A stretch of DNA of 64,000 bases from Arcticibacterium luteifluviistationis (GTDB lineage Bacteria > Bacteroidota > Bacteroidia > Cytophagales > Spirosomataceae), in NCBI RefSeq assembly GCF_003258705.1, contig NZ_CP029480.1:2914001-2978000 (forward strand), given 5' to 3'. Of this stretch, positions 54,041 to 63,612 are shown one piece after another; position 1 is the stretch's first letter; each line of letters starts with the position of its first letter. The notes beneath the pieces are model-generated. The model had not been told where the DNA came from and did not search any database. It worked only from the letters and a program-made list of their open reading frames with translations. Made by a program: the position numbers and the translations under genes.

Positions 54041-54056
54041 TGGCACATCTTTCGCA
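54041..54056 (+). promoter_or_regulatory. Sigma-54 promoter of WG-repeat gene 4
   Basis: TGGCAC-ATCTT-TCGCA has the full -24 element and GC at 54054-54055 at consensus spacing, with one change (C for T). It lies 48 bp before the ATG. Confidence 0.78.
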
Positions 54057-54088
54057 ACTAACTAATCGAATCTGAAAATTATTAACTT

Positions 54089-55309
54089 ATGAAGTTCAAA
54101 TTATTAATCGTCATCACTTTCCTTTTCATTAGCACAGCTTCTATGGCTTTTGTTATACAAGAAAAAGATAACTACCTACCAGCATCAAGTTTTAATGCTA
54201 GTTATTCTTTTAAGGATGGAATGTGCAAGATAAAAATCAATGGCCTTTATGGTTTCATGAATAAGGAAGGTAGAATTCTAATTCCATGTAATTATGAGTA
54301 CGCTTCAGACTTCCAGAATGGTTTCGCCATTGTGAGGAATGATAACAAGTTTGGCTATGTTCTGAAAAACGGCACTAAACTTACCGAAGTTAAATATGAA
54401 TACCTGGAGCCTTTTAATGGTGACAGAGCACTTTTCAAAAAAGATGGCAAATTTGGTTTCCTAAATAGCAGCGGAGAAGAAGTTATTGCAAATACTTTTG
54501 AAACTGCAATGAGCTTTGAACGAGATGCTGCTGTTATTTCCCTTAATGGCAAAACTGGATTCATAAATAGAAAAGGAATATCAATTATTGACCCTGTTTA
54601 TGATTTCGCACTTGGTTTTGCCGAAGGCCTAGCACCAGTTATGAAAGATGGCAAATGGGGATACATTAATGAAAAAAATAAGGTAGTATTAGATTTTAAG
54701 TTTGACATAGCTTCTACTTTTAAAGAAGGCATAGCTACAGTTATTTTGGAAGGTAAAACCACAATTATTAATCAAAAAGGAAATAGTTTGACCAAACAAG
54801 AGTTTGATAACGTTTCTGAATTTGTGGATGGTCATGCTCTTTGTTTTAAAAATGGAGAATTCGGTATCATAAATAATAAAGGAAACGTTAAAGTAGCTGG
54901 CTTACAAAGAGCCGTTCAATCTAATAACGGTCTGTACGCAATTAGCAGAAACAATCTTTGGGGTTTCATTTCTACCGAGGGTGAAGAATTAGTAACACCT
55001 ATATTCAGCAGCGTGGGCGACTTTCACGAAGGTTTAGCAAAAGTTCAAATGGATGGTAAGTTTGGGTTTATCAACGAGTATGGAGAAGTGATTATACCTC
55101 TTATATATGATTCAGCAAGAGACTTTTCTGACGGAATGGTTTCCGTAAAACTTGGAGATACCTATTTCTTCCTTGATGATTTCGGAACAGAGAAACTAGC
55201 ATTCTCATTGGACCGCAGGTCTTCTGTTGACAACATTATTGTGAAGGTTAATCAAACGGAATTACTATACAATGACGGTCAGTTAATAACAGCATCGTTA
55301 AAAAAATAA
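54089..55309 (+). CDS. WG-repeat secreted protein, paralog 4
   Basis: This 406-residue protein has a signal peptide (MKFKLLIVITFLFISTASMA). The mature part starts much like paralog 3 (NYLPASSFNASYSFKDG) and carries about ten WG repeats (GFAIVRNDNKFGYVL, RALFKKDGKFGFLN, GLAPVMKDGKWGYIN, GLAKVQMDGKFGFIN). The C-terminal segment VKVNQTELLYNDGQLITAS is shared with the other three. It has its own sigma-54-type promoter and terminator. The signal peptide and lack of a lipobox point to the periplasm or export. The biological role is unknown. Confidence 0.9.
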   Translation: MKFKLLIVITFLFISTASMAFVIQEKDNYLPASSFNASYSFKDGMCKIKINGLYGFMNKEGRILIPCNYEYASDFQNGFAIVRNDNKFGYVLKNGTKLTEVKYEYLEPFNGDRALFKKDGKFGFLNSSGEEVIANTFETAMSFERDAAVISLNGKTGFINRKGISIIDPVYDFALGFAEGLAPVMKDGKWGYINEKNKVVLDFKFDIASTFKEGIATVILEGKTTIINQKGNSLTKQEFDNVSEFVDGHALCFKNGEFGIINNKGNVKVAGLQRAVQSNNGLYAISRNNLWGFISTEGEELVTPIFSSVGDFHEGLAKVQMDGKFGFINEYGEVIIPLIYDSARDFSDGMVSVKLGDTYFFLDDFGTEKLAFSLDRRSSVDNIIVKVNQTELLYNDGQLITASLKK

Positions 55310-55312
55310 AAA

Positions 55313-55375
55313 ATCAGTTTTTTAAGTAAGCAAGTTAGCGAGCAGAACCCTCTTATGGAGGGATTTTGCTTTTTA
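55313..55375 (+). terminator. Terminator and conserved 3' flank of WG-repeat gene 4
   Basis: Hairpin arms AGCAGAACCCTC (55341-55352) and GAGGGATTTTGCT (55358-55370) are followed by TTTTTAC. This is a near copy of the segment after paralog 3. Confidence 0.78.
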
Positions 55376-55580
55376 CAGCATTTGAAAACGTTCTCAATGT
55401 TACATTTTACTAGCAAAGTAAAATTATACTCTTCTACAATTCTTTAAATCTCCCTTAATGTGCCTCTTAATAATTGAACTTTTTAAGGATAAAAGTTCGT
55501 TATAATAGCATTAGGCTTAGGAAATAGTCCTTTAAATGGTTAGTTTCGCGGCACATTTAGAACACTCAAAATCATATTAT

Positions 55581-57845
55581 ATGGCATTCAATATTGATAT
55601 CATAAAGGCTCTTTATAGTCAATTGGCTGGTAAAGTAGAGGCAGCAAGAAAAATCACAGGGAAACCTTTAACCCTATCTGAAAAAATATTGTACTCTCAC
55701 CTTTCTTCAGAAGAAACCCCAAGGGCTTTCAGCAGAGGTAAAGATTATGTAGACTTTGCTCCAGATAGAATTGCATGTCAAGATGCTACGGCTCAAATGG
55801 CTTTGCTTCAGTTTATGCAAGCTGGTAAGGCACAAGTAGCTGTTCCTACCACAGTTCACTGTGACCACCTTATTCAAGCCAAATTAGGTGCTGATAAGGA
55901 TTTACAAGCCGCTTTGAATTCAAGTAATGAAGTTTTTAACTTTCTAGAATCTGTTTCTAGAAAATATGGTATTGGTTTTTGGAAGCCAGGTGCTGGTATA
56001 ATTCACCAAGTAGTTTTAGAAAACTATGCATTCCCTGGAGGAATGATGATTGGTACAGATTCTCACACTGTAAACGCCGGCGGACTAGGAATGGTTGCTA
56101 TTGGAGTTGGTGGAGCTGATGCCGTTGACGTAATGGTGGGTATGCCATGGGAGCTTAAATTCCCTAAACTTATTGGTGTTAAATTGACTGGAAAACTTTC
56201 TGGTTGGTCTTCTCCGAAAGATGTTATTCTTAAAGTAGCAGGTATTTTGACTGCTAAAGGTGGTACAGATGCTATTGTAGAATACTTTGGCGAAGGAGCC
56301 GCTTCTATGTCTTGTACTGGTAAAGGAACTATCTGTAATATGGGAGCTGAAATTGGAGCAACCACTTCTACATTTGGTTATGACGACTCTATGGAGCGTT
56401 ACCTTAGAGCTACGGGAAGAGACGACGTGGCTGATGCTGCCAACGAAGTTAGAGAGCACCTTAATGGTGACCCAGAGGTTTATGCTAACCCTGAGCAATA
56501 CTTCGACCAAGTGATTGAAATTGACCTTAATACATTATTACCTCACCTTAACGGTCCTTTTACACCAGATTTGGCTACGCCAGTAGGTGAAATGACTGAG
56601 AAAGCTACTAAAAACGATTGGCCTTTAGATGTAGAGTGGGGTTTAATTGGTTCTTGTACTAACTCTTCTTACGAAGATTTATCAAGAGCAGCTTCTGTGG
56701 CAAAACAAGCCATTGAAAAAGGACTTAAAACTAAAGCTGAATTTGGTATTAACCCAGGTTCTGAGCAAGTAAGATTTACTGCAGAAAGAGATGGTCTTCT
56801 TCAAGTTTTTGAAGATTTAGACGCTACTATCTTTACTAACGCTTGTGGACCTTGTATTGGCCAATGGGCTAGAGCAGGTGCTGAAGACAAAAAGAAGAAC
56901 ACTATTGTTCACTCTTTTAACAGAAACTTTGCAAAAAGAGCTGACGGAAACCCTAACACACATGCGTTTGTAGGTTCTCCAGAATTAGTAGCTGCGGTAG
57001 CTATTGCAGGTAGATTAGACTTCAACCCTATCACAGATACACTTACTAATGATAAAGGAGAGCAAGTTAAGTTTGAAGAGCCTACTGGTCTTGAACTTCC
57101 TCCTTTGGGTTTTGATGTAGAAGATGCTGGTTATTTAGAGCCAGATGCTGACGGAAGTGGAATTGCTATTAACGTTAAAGAAGATTCTGAGCGTTTGCAA
57201 TTATTAGAATCATTTAGCCCATGGGATGGCAAAAATATTTCTGGAGCTAAACTTCTTATCAAAGCATACGGAAAATGTACTACTGACCATATTTCTATGG
57301 CAGGTCCATGGTTACGTTTTAGAGGTCACCTAGATAATATTGCTAACAATACGCTAATTGGTGGTGTAAATGCATTCAACATGGAGACTAACTCTGTGAA
57401 GAGTCAAATTACTGGCGAATACGGTGCTGTGCCTGATACACAAAGAGCTTACAAAGCAGTTGGCATCCCTACTGTGATTATTGGAGACCACAACTACGGT
57501 GAAGGTTCTTCAAGAGAACACGCAGCCATGCAGCCAAGACACTTAGGTGTTAGTGTGGTAATGGTCAAATCTTTTGCTCGTATTCACGAGACTAATCTTA
57601 AGAAGCAAGGTGTTTTAGCATTAACTTTTGCTAATTCTGATGACTATGATAAAATCCAAGAAGACGATACTTTCAACTTCACAGACTTAGCTGACTTTGC
57701 TCCACAAAAGCAAATCACTATAGAGCTAGTTCATAGTGACGGAAGTAAAGACACTATCTTAGGAAATCATACTTATAATGAGGCTCAAATAGAATGGTTT
57801 AAAGCAGGTTCTGCTCTTAACCTTATCAAGCTTAAAAATAAATAA
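55581..57845 (+). CDS. acnA: Aconitate hydratase, mitochondrial-type
   Basis: This 754-residue TCA-cycle enzyme interconverts citrate and isocitrate using a [4Fe-4S] cluster. Cluster ligands are Cys359 (GSCTNSSY) and Cys422/Cys425 ([10 protein letters not shown]), at almost the same numbers as in the mitochondrial enzyme. Other signatures are [30 protein letters not shown] and the C-terminal swivel-domain motifs [15 protein letters not shown] and [20 protein letters not shown] start at ATG 55581 ([14 protein letters not shown]): an in-frame ATG at 55536 exists, but a -7-like box TAGTTTCG (55541-55548) lies between the two and would then be inside the gene. The length fits the mitochondrial-type family rather than the 890-residue bacterial AcnA. 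Confidence 0.96.
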   Translation: MAFNIDIIKALYSQLAGKVEAARKITGKPLTLSEKILYSHLSSEETPRAFSRGKDYVDFAPDRIACQDATAQMALLQFMQAGKAQVAVPTTVHCDHLIQAKLGADKDLQAALNSSNEVFNFLESVSRKYGIGFWKPGAGIIHQVVLENYAFPGGMMIGTDSHTVNAGGLGMVAIGVGGADAVDVMVGMPWELKFPKLIGVKLTGKLSGWSSPKDVILKVAGILTAKGGTDAIVEYFGEGAASMSCTGKGTICNMGAEIGATTSTFGYDDSMERYLRATGRDDVADAANEVREHLNGDPEVYANPEQYFDQVIEIDLNTLLPHLNGPFTPDLATPVGEMTEKATKNDWPLDVEWGLIGSCTNSSYEDLSRAASVAKQAIEKGLKTKAEFGINPGSEQVRFTAERDGLLQVFEDLDATIFTNACGPCIGQWARAGAEDKKKNTIVHSFNRNFAKRADGNPNTHAFVGSPELVAAVAIAGRLDFNPITDTLTNDKGEQVKFEEPTGLELPPLGFDVEDAGYLEPDADGSGIAINVKEDSERLQLLESFSPWDGKNISGAKLLIKAYGKCTTDHISMAGPWLRFRGHLDNIANNTLIGGVNAFNMETNSVKSQITGEYGAVPDTQRAYKAVGIPTVIIGDHNYGEGSSREHAAMQPRHLGVSVVMVKSFARIHETNLKKQGVLALTFANSDDYDKIQEDDTFNFTDLADFAPQKQITIELVHSDGSKDTILGNHTYNEAQIEWFKAGSALNLIKLKNK

Positions 57846-57867
57846 GATTAATAAATCACTTCCTTTT

Positions 57868-57900
57868 AAAATGACTCGCAGAAATGTGAGTCATTTTTTT
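57868..57900 (+). terminator. Rho-independent terminator after aconitase
   Basis: AAAATGACTCGCA (57868-57880) and TGTGAGTCATTTT (57885-57897) form a 13-bp stem with one G-T pair and a GAAA tetraloop, ending in a run of T. Confidence 0.92.
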
Positions 57901-58016
57901 TGTGCCTGATGTTAATTCTTAATTATAAAAAAATGGAGAAAATAACCTTTACATAACACAGTAAGCCCAAGAATGTTTAAACTTATATTCAATTTTGCCC
58001 CTACAAATTACCAGAT

Positions 58017-58967
58017 ATGAAAAAAGTACTCCTCGCTCTATTACTCTTCTCTATTTCTCCCGTATTCGGTCAACAGAAAAAATGCCTTCTGGTTCTTTTA
58101 GACGGTATACCGGCAGATGTTTTAGAGAAAACAGCTACGCCAAACATTGACGCAGTTGCTAAAAAAGGAGCTTACGCTAGAGCCTATGTAGGTGGCGAAA
58201 AAGGTGGAGCTTCAGAGTCACCTACTATTTCGGCGGTGGGTTATAATAGCATGCTTACTGGCACCTGGGCAAACAAACATAATGTATGGGGCAATGCCAT
58301 AAAAAAGCCAAACTACGCCTACCCTACCATCTTTAAAGCTGCCAGAGATTCAAATCCTGAAACAAGTCTTGGCATATATTCAACTTGGGAAGATAATAGG
58401 ACAAAGCTCTTAGGCGAAGGACTCCCCGAAACTAATAAGCTAAGCCTTAATTATATATTTGATGGTTATGAACTTGACACGCTTACTTTCCCGCACGACG
58501 AGCAAAGAGAATACATCAAGAACATTGACAATTTAGTAGTAGCAGAGGCTGCGAAAAGTATCAAAAAAGATGCTCCTGACCTTTCTTGGGTATATTTAGA
58601 ATATACCGACGACATCGGTCATAAATTTGGCGACAGCCCCGAAATGACTGCTGCCGTAAAACTCGCCGACCAACAAATAGGTCAATTATATGCAGCCATT
58701 AAAGAACGTGAGAAAAAACATAAGGAAGAGTGGCTTCTAATTATCACCACAGACCACGGCAGAAGCCCCGAAAACGGAAAAGGACATGGAGGCCAGTCTG
58801 ACAGAGAAAGAACCACCTGGCTAGTCTCAAACCAGTCAAACGTAAACGAAAGGTTTAGGAATGGTCTTGCTATTGTAGATATCTTCCCTACTGTAGCTCA
58901 GTTCTTGAAGATTCAACTTGATAAATCGATAGCTGAGCAGTTAGATGGGGTTTCGTTTTTAGAGTAA
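58017..58967 (+). CDS. Secreted alkaline phosphatase superfamily phosphodiesterase/nucleotide pyrophosphatase
   Basis: This 316-residue protein starts with a signal peptide (MKKVLLALLLFSISPVFGQ) and acts in the periplasm or outside. The catalytic core is that of type I phosphodiesterase/nucleotide pyrophosphatases: the first metal Asp29 in LLDGIP, the likely nucleophile in ASESPTISAVGYNSMLTG, the second metal pair in YTDDIGHKFG, then IITTDHGRSP and GHGGQSDRERTTW. It should hydrolyse phosphodiester or phosphomonoester bonds; the substrate is unknown. It stands alone between the aconitase terminator and the convergent fibre-like operon. Confidence 0.88.
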   Translation: MKKVLLALLLFSISPVFGQQKKCLLVLLDGIPADVLEKTATPNIDAVAKKGAYARAYVGGEKGGASESPTISAVGYNSMLTGTWANKHNVWGNAIKKPNYAYPTIFKAARDSNPETSLGIYSTWEDNRTKLLGEGLPETNKLSLNYIFDGYELDTLTFPHDEQREYIKNIDNLVVAEAAKSIKKDAPDLSWVYLEYTDDIGHKFGDSPEMTAAVKLADQQIGQLYAAIKEREKKHKEEWLLIITTDHGRSPENGKGHGGQSDRERTTWLVSNQSNVNERFRNGLAIVDIFPTVAQFLKIQLDKSIAEQLDGVSFLE

Positions 58968-59066
58968 AATTTACTTGAGCAGTATTTCTCAAAAATACAT
59001 CATTTCACTAAGTTTATAGGGAAGACCAAAAAGCTTTAGACTTTATAACAAATGTCTAGAACCTCA

Positions 59067-59543
59067 CTATTCGGATATTGTATAAATCACATTTATTGAA
59101 TATGTTTTTACAGGCAGCAAAACTGATATTCCTCTGAATTGATATTGAATAGGTACATGTCTTCTTGTTCCTCCTCCTTTATTATTTATTCCTGAGTAAA
59201 GGATTTCTCCTGAATCAGTTACCTGCATAAAGGTAGTTCCGCCACTTACAGTAGCAAAAGGGCTCCCGTTACCGTCTCCTGTTCTCCTAACCCATAGACT
59301 TAAACCATCTAAGCCATTGTCATTTTTTTGTACAGTGATATAATAAGACTCTGGCATTTTACCTCCATTAAAGTTAATAGTTGTTTGGTCTGGATCGCTT
59401 GTAATAGTTCCAGAGTAATCTAAACCTGCTTCAATAATTTCACTAGACGAGACGGAGGTGTTCCAGCCCGACTTCACCTGAACCTGCTGTGCATGGGAAA
59501 CATAGCAGCTAACTATTAACACTAAAATAATAAATACCCTCAT
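59067..59543 (-). CDS. Secreted fibre-subunit-like protein (last gene of chaperone-usher-like operon)
   Basis: This 158-residue protein has a signal peptide (MRVFIILVLIVSCYVSHAQ). The mature part is beta-rich and ends in YSINVIYTISE, the same kind of terminal beta-strand as in the other two small proteins of this operon (IVFTMTDN, VTVTYTLADD). Its middle (DNGLDGLSLWVRRTGDGNGS) does not align with them, so it may be a tip or specialised subunit. The start overlaps the stop of the preceding gene by one base (TAATG), so it is translationally coupled. No database family is recognised by eye. Confidence 0.7.
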   Translation of the reverse strand: MRVFIILVLIVSCYVSHAQQVQVKSGWNTSVSSSEIIEAGLDYSGTITSDPDQTTINFNGGKMPESYYITVQKNDNGLDGLSLWVRRTGDGNGSPFATVSGGTTFMQVTDSGEILYSGINNKGGGTRRHVPIQYQFRGISVLLPVKTYSINVIYTISE

Positions 59544-60061
59544 TAATTGTCAGTCATTGTAAAGACTATTGAAAAACTCTTTGATGCATTTCTTAACATA
59601 CTAAAGTCTGCCACTTCCAAAGAATAAATTAAGTTATAACCATTATATATTCCATCTCCCGTATATGCTCCACCAATACCATTAATAATGGTTTGTGGTG
59701 TATCTCCTAATATTATTGAAGAAATGGAAGAGCCTAAGGTACCCGCTCCGCTCCCCGAGTAATGAGAAATACCAAGTTTCAAATCAAGACCACTCAAAGT
59801 CGCTCCTGACAGTTGTGCTGATATTTTCCTAGATGTATTAAGATCTACTGCCGACGTGAAATTTATCCATTTAGTAGCATTTGTTGTTTGATTCTTAATG
59901 CCATCTCCTGCTTCATTAGGAGAAGTTAAGTCCAAGCTGAAACCACTATTATCAGGTTCGATATCCATTTTCGAAACACTCGATAAGTTAAGGGTGACCA
60001 AAACACTCGACTGCCCGAAAACGGTAGATGTAATAAATAGTAATATGATTAAGTACCTCAT
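59543..60061 (-). CDS. Secreted fibre-subunit-like protein
   Basis: This 172-residue protein has a signal peptide (MRYLIILLFITSTVFGQ). The mature chain aligns with the partial subunit at the window edge: KWINFTSA against TWLNYSSI, GTLGSS against GTLGST, GIGGAYTGDGIYNGYNLIYS against GIGSAYTETGASKGHRLTYS, and the ends IVFTMTDN against VTYTLADD. The N-terminal mature stretch SVLVTLNLSSVSKMDI alternates hydrophobic residues like a donor strand. I infer a minor subunit of a surface fibre. Its start overlaps the usher-like gene by 4 bp (ATGA). Confidence 0.72.
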   Translation of the reverse strand: MRYLIILLFITSTVFGQSSVLVTLNLSSVSKMDIEPDNSGFSLDLTSPNEAGDGIKNQTTNATKWINFTSAVDLNTSRKISAQLSGATLSGLDLKLGISHYSGSGAGTLGSSISSIILGDTPQTIINGIGGAYTGDGIYNGYNLIYSLEVADFSMLRNASKSFSIVFTMTDN

Positions 60062-62763
60062 TTGTTTGAAGAAGATAGATGAAACTGCTGCCCAGTACTC
60101 TGGATCTTCCGATCTATTGATACTAAAGTAAAATTAATCATTTCTACTTTAGTGGATTCTACTTTGACACTGGATACATTGTTTAGTATCTCGTAATCTT
60201 TTTGAGTTCCGGGTATGTAAACCGTTAATTTCCAGTATCCTGGCTTTATTTCTTTAAAAGAATACTTATCGTTCTTGTTAACGGACGTTACATAAGTTTC
60301 TTCTCCATTAGTAAGTTTTGCTAAAACTATAGGCTTTGATTGGTCTTCCTTGGTGTATTGATATTTATCAGTAATTCTAAAATCAAGCTCCCCAGAAACG
60401 CCTCCAGTTCTAACTAAGGGAATCTCTAGGTAAACGGTGCTATCAGGCATTATATCCACCTCTAATGGGGTTTTCTTTTCAGATTTAATTCCTGCCAATT
60501 CAAAAGTTGGGGGAATGGTAAAAATGTATTTATCTGGAAAAATATTATTAAAATGGAAGTTACCCGAAGAATCCGTTAAGGTTTGATGAGAACCCAACTT
60601 TACTAGGATGCCCTTTTGTGGAATACCCTCACTTTTTCCAACTAACTTACCTCCTAAGTGTCCAATATTCTTATTTTTTGCTAGCCTAGGATTTAGCTTA
60701 ACAGTGTATTTTATACTAAAAAAAGAGGTATTCTGAATATCTACAGATAAGCCTGGAGAAATAGATCTAGCTCCAACTAGTGAAAGTGAGTGCTCTTTGA
60801 AATTAAAGGTCAGGGAGGCGTTGGTAAAGTTTCTTTTTTCATAGAACTCATCAGGAGCATAGTTATTTCTATACATAAAATTCAGACGGATAAAGTCTTT
60901 GTAATTCAAGTCAACATTGCCACCGTAATAAAAAAGGTTTTGATTTGTATTATCTGCTGAAAACTTACTAGTATGCTGATACTCCAAGTATCCACCAATT
61001 ACAAACCACGGCGTCACTGTTATATTAGGTTGAAGTGTGGATGCATAAGATTTCATCTTTTCTTGCGTATCAGAGACCAAAAGGTTGGCTGACTTTCCAA
61101 AGCGACCTTGAGCATTGATTTCAAGTCTCGGCGAATTGTAAGTATATGAAATGTTGGTAAAATTCTCTTTATAATGGAAAGAAGCAGGTTCTAATCTATC
61201 TTCACGCTCTTGGTTGGTAAAGGTTAGCACCCCTAAATGTTTCGAATTTAACTTATATGTAAAAAGAGCCGAATGAACTTTACTTAAGGGTGAAACAGAA
61301 AAGGAAGTGATATCAAAGCTCCTATTTAAGCTCGAAAAACTGCTATTAAGTCCCAAAAATATCTTAGAACTAACCTGATAGTTTACCGAATTGAAAAAGA
61401 AATTACTGTTGTTATAAAAACCATGATAATTTTTACCTGCCCTAATAGTCCTATTCTGAATTCTAAGTCTACCTACTCTATAATAAGCTTGGCTGTAAAT
61501 AGCCATATCTAATTTACCTTTTGCCAAACCAATACTCACTTCGGCATCGAGATCTATTTTTTTCCATTTGAAGTAACCAGAGGTGCTTACTAAGTTTGAC
61601 ATAAAATCACCGTTCTTATCCGATAGCTTCTTTGTTATTTGACTTAGTTTAATCTTGGTTGTATTTCTTACAAGCGTCTCATAACTAGCCCCAAATGCAT
61701 AGTCCTGATTTAAAGCAAATCTCGCTTTTTGAAAGAATAGTGAAATATTACTATTTCCCGTTTGATGTTCTAGTTTTATTCCTCTACCAGCCCTTCCAAA
61801 TTCTAAGAGGTTAGAAACCCTGTTGGAAAAATCTCCTAGTATCACATTGCTATTGCCTTTATATGTATAACTCAGCGTATACTCATCATAACTGCCGAGA
61901 CTTGGAACAGAGATGTTATTTGGGCCGTTGGCTACAAAATCTATAAAGTGCTTATTATCAAAGTCTAGAAAACCTCTTCCAGCTACATCAAAACGAAATA
62001 CTGTAGCCTTCTCATTTCCAAAAGAATAGTTTAAATGATTAACACCAACAGTTATAGGCATCCTTAAATGGTTGTCTATTTTATTCTCCCTGTCGCTGTA
62101 AACTGGTATTGAAACTACATTATAAACAGGTTTTTTACTATCAGAAAAGACAGTTATGTCTGACGAAATTTGCCAACTTGATTGATTAGTAAAAGGTATT
62201 ATCTGGGTAACTTTTACCGTTTGACTACCGTTAGCCTCTACTATAATATCGTCAAAATCTATTGTTCCTAGGGTGGTTGTTAGTTTAAGTCTTTCAGCCG
62301 TATTTCCTAAGTTTTGAATCAAAAAAGGAGTTATTAGGGTATCTCCTTCTAAAACATGATTTGTCTTCTTGAGGTTGACAACTTCGATATTATAATTTTC
62401 GGAAACCTCTACATCAATGCTCTTAAACCCAATTATTTGGTCTCTTACGAAAAGACCAAATTCTAAATTATACTTCTGGGAAGGTGTGTTTTTGGCAGTA
62501 GAGATAGTATACATATACCTCACTCCAGTTTCTCTGATAAATTTCTTCTCTGAGAGAATATTCCATCCCTCTGGCAGCTTTAAGCCACCAACGTTTTCAG
62601 GAAATGAATTATGAAAATTCTTATTAACTTCTAAAAAAAGGGAGAAATAATTGCCGGGTTTTATTTCTTCTAATTTATTGACAACGCGTATTTTTTCAAG
62701 ATTTTGACCGAAGGAACAAAAACTCAGTAGAGTAAAGAGAAGTATGTAAACCGCGTTTTTCAA
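60058..62763 (-). CDS. Usher-like outer-membrane protein of the fibre operon
   Basis: This 901-residue protein has a signal peptide (AVYILLFTLLSFCSFGQ). About 25-220 is beta-rich, resembling NEW3/Ig-like periplasmic domains (KPGNYFSLFLEVNKNFHNSF, GDTLITPFLIQNLGNTAERL). About 230-680 has alternating strands and aromatic girdles consistent with a large beta-barrel (KHFIDFVANGPNNISVPSLG, YRVGRLRIQNRTIRAG). About 690-760 is a carboxypeptidase-regulatory-like domain (LVGKSEGIPQKGILVKLG, DSSGNFHFNNIFPDKYIF), followed by another small beta domain to 870. The size and the sequence of domains (N-terminal domain, barrel, C-terminal Ig-like domains) match an usher, though I see no recognisable usher signature. 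Neighbours are a chaperone-like gene upstream and subunit genes overlapping downstream. Confidence 0.68.
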   Translation of the reverse strand: MKNAVYILLFTLLSFCSFGQNLEKIRVVNKLEEIKPGNYFSLFLEVNKNFHNSFPENVGGLKLPEGWNILSEKKFIRETGVRYMYTISTAKNTPSQKYNLEFGLFVRDQIIGFKSIDVEVSENYNIEVVNLKKTNHVLEGDTLITPFLIQNLGNTAERLKLTTTLGTIDFDDIIVEANGSQTVKVTQIIPFTNQSSWQISSDITVFSDSKKPVYNVVSIPVYSDRENKIDNHLRMPITVGVNHLNYSFGNEKATVFRFDVAGRGFLDFDNKHFIDFVANGPNNISVPSLGSYDEYTLSYTYKGNSNVILGDFSNRVSNLLEFGRAGRGIKLEHQTGNSNISLFFQKARFALNQDYAFGASYETLVRNTTKIKLSQITKKLSDKNGDFMSNLVSTSGYFKWKKIDLDAEVSIGLAKGKLDMAIYSQAYYRVGRLRIQNRTIRAGKNYHGFYNNSNFFFNSVNYQVSSKIFLGLNSSFSSLNRSFDITSFSVSPLSKVHSALFTYKLNSKHLGVLTFTNQEREDRLEPASFHYKENFTNISYTYNSPRLEINAQGRFGKSANLLVSDTQEKMKSYASTLQPNITVTPWFVIGGYLEYQHTSKFSADNTNQNLFYYGGNVDLNYKDFIRLNFMYRNNYAPDEFYEKRNFTNASLTFNFKEHSLSLVGARSISPGLSVDIQNTSFFSIKYTVKLNPRLAKNKNIGHLGGKLVGKSEGIPQKGILVKLGSHQTLTDSSGNFHFNNIFPDKYIFTIPPTFELAGIKSEKKTPLEVDIMPDSTVYLEIPLVRTGGVSGELDFRITDKYQYTKEDQSKPIVLAKLTNGEETYVTSVNKNDKYSFKEIKPGYWKLTVYIPGTQKDYEILNNVSSVKVESTKVEMINFTLVSIDRKIQSTGQQFHLSSSNK

Positions 62764-62801
62764 AGTTTACTTTAACGAAATTTTCGTGTTGCAAGGATGT
62801 T

Positions 62802-63590
62802 TCAATCAATATCAAGAGTGATATTCGAGGCAAAAAGGTCTTTGCTATTATCCATTACTAAGACCGTTTCATAGGTTCCTTTAGGTAAATCCTTTAATTC
62901 AAGAATGTAGGAAGAACACATTTTCGGATATATTCTTCTGTTCAAACATACAAAGGTTTCTACTTTCTCTCCGTTTTCATTGTATACCTCAAGATACAAC
63001 CTAACTTTTTCAGAAAACTCGCTGTTATTTTTTACCATAACGTTCATCTTCTTTGTGGTACTGGTTGAGTCCTCGGAATCTTCCATGGCTAAATCGCTAA
63101 CAAAGAGTTCAGATTTTTCCATGGAACCGTTATCTGCAATTATCTGGACAGCGTATCGCATGATTGAATTAACACTTACTCCACTGGGCTGAATCTCATT
63201 GACAGGATCTGCTGCTTCAATCATCAAAACCGACCAATAAGAACCCTTTTCTAGCCCTTCAGGCAGTTCTATGCTGTAAAAAAGTGTATATTCTTCGCTT
63301 GGCTCTAATGTTTTTTCATCTATGGTTGTGTTTAACCATTCAGTGAGTGACCTTCCTGTTTCTGCATTATCAATGTATCTTATGCTTTCGCCGCAGTAGG
63401 CAGTCAAATCTTTCTTATAGAAAATGATTCTTTTAGCCACAGCAGACTCATTACGAAGTATAACTTCTCCAGTAACTTGTTGGCCCGAAACAGTAGCATG
63501 AACATGCGTAAGACCGTTTAAAATCACTACGGCAGCCCACAATGAGTTGCTGGAGATAAGCAGCAAAGTTATTAGTACAATTTTTTTCAT
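62802..63590 (-). CDS. Periplasmic two-Ig-domain chaperone-like protein
   Basis: This 262-residue protein has a signal peptide (MKKIVLITLLLISSNSLWA). The first domain (about 20-150) carries VTGEVILRNESAVAKRIIFY and PEGLEKGSYWSVLMIE; the second (about 160-262) carries KMNVMVKNNSEFSEKVRLYL and DLPKGTYETVLVMD. The order and size resemble PapD-type chaperones, and GSYWSVLMIE also recalls WxL-interacting or DUF916-like proteins. The PapD-specific Arg and Lys anchors cannot be placed with certainty. Between the subunit and the usher-like gene it occupies the usual chaperone position of a chaperone-usher operon. The role is inferred from position and fold only. Confidence 0.66.
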   Translation of the reverse strand: MKKIVLITLLLISSNSLWAAVVILNGLTHVHATVSGQQVTGEVILRNESAVAKRIIFYKKDLTAYCGESIRYIDNAETGRSLTEWLNTTIDEKTLEPSEEYTLFYSIELPEGLEKGSYWSVLMIEAADPVNEIQPSGVSVNSIMRYAVQIIADNGSMEKSELFVSDLAMEDSEDSTSTTKKMNVMVKNNSEFSEKVRLYLEVYNENGEKVETFVCLNRRIYPKMCSSYILELKDLPKGTYETVLVMDNSKDLFASNITLDID

Positions 63591-63612
63591 TAGGAAATCG
63601 GTAAGAATAAGA

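Noticed and set aside
55536-55580. Aconitase start at the upstream ATG 55536
   Set aside because: The extra 15 residues are not part of the family N-terminus and a -7-like box lies inside them.
56085-56510. Antisense open frame of 141 codons inside aconitase
   Set aside because: It has a biased composition typical of a shadow of a highly expressed gene and no signal, domain or ribosome site.
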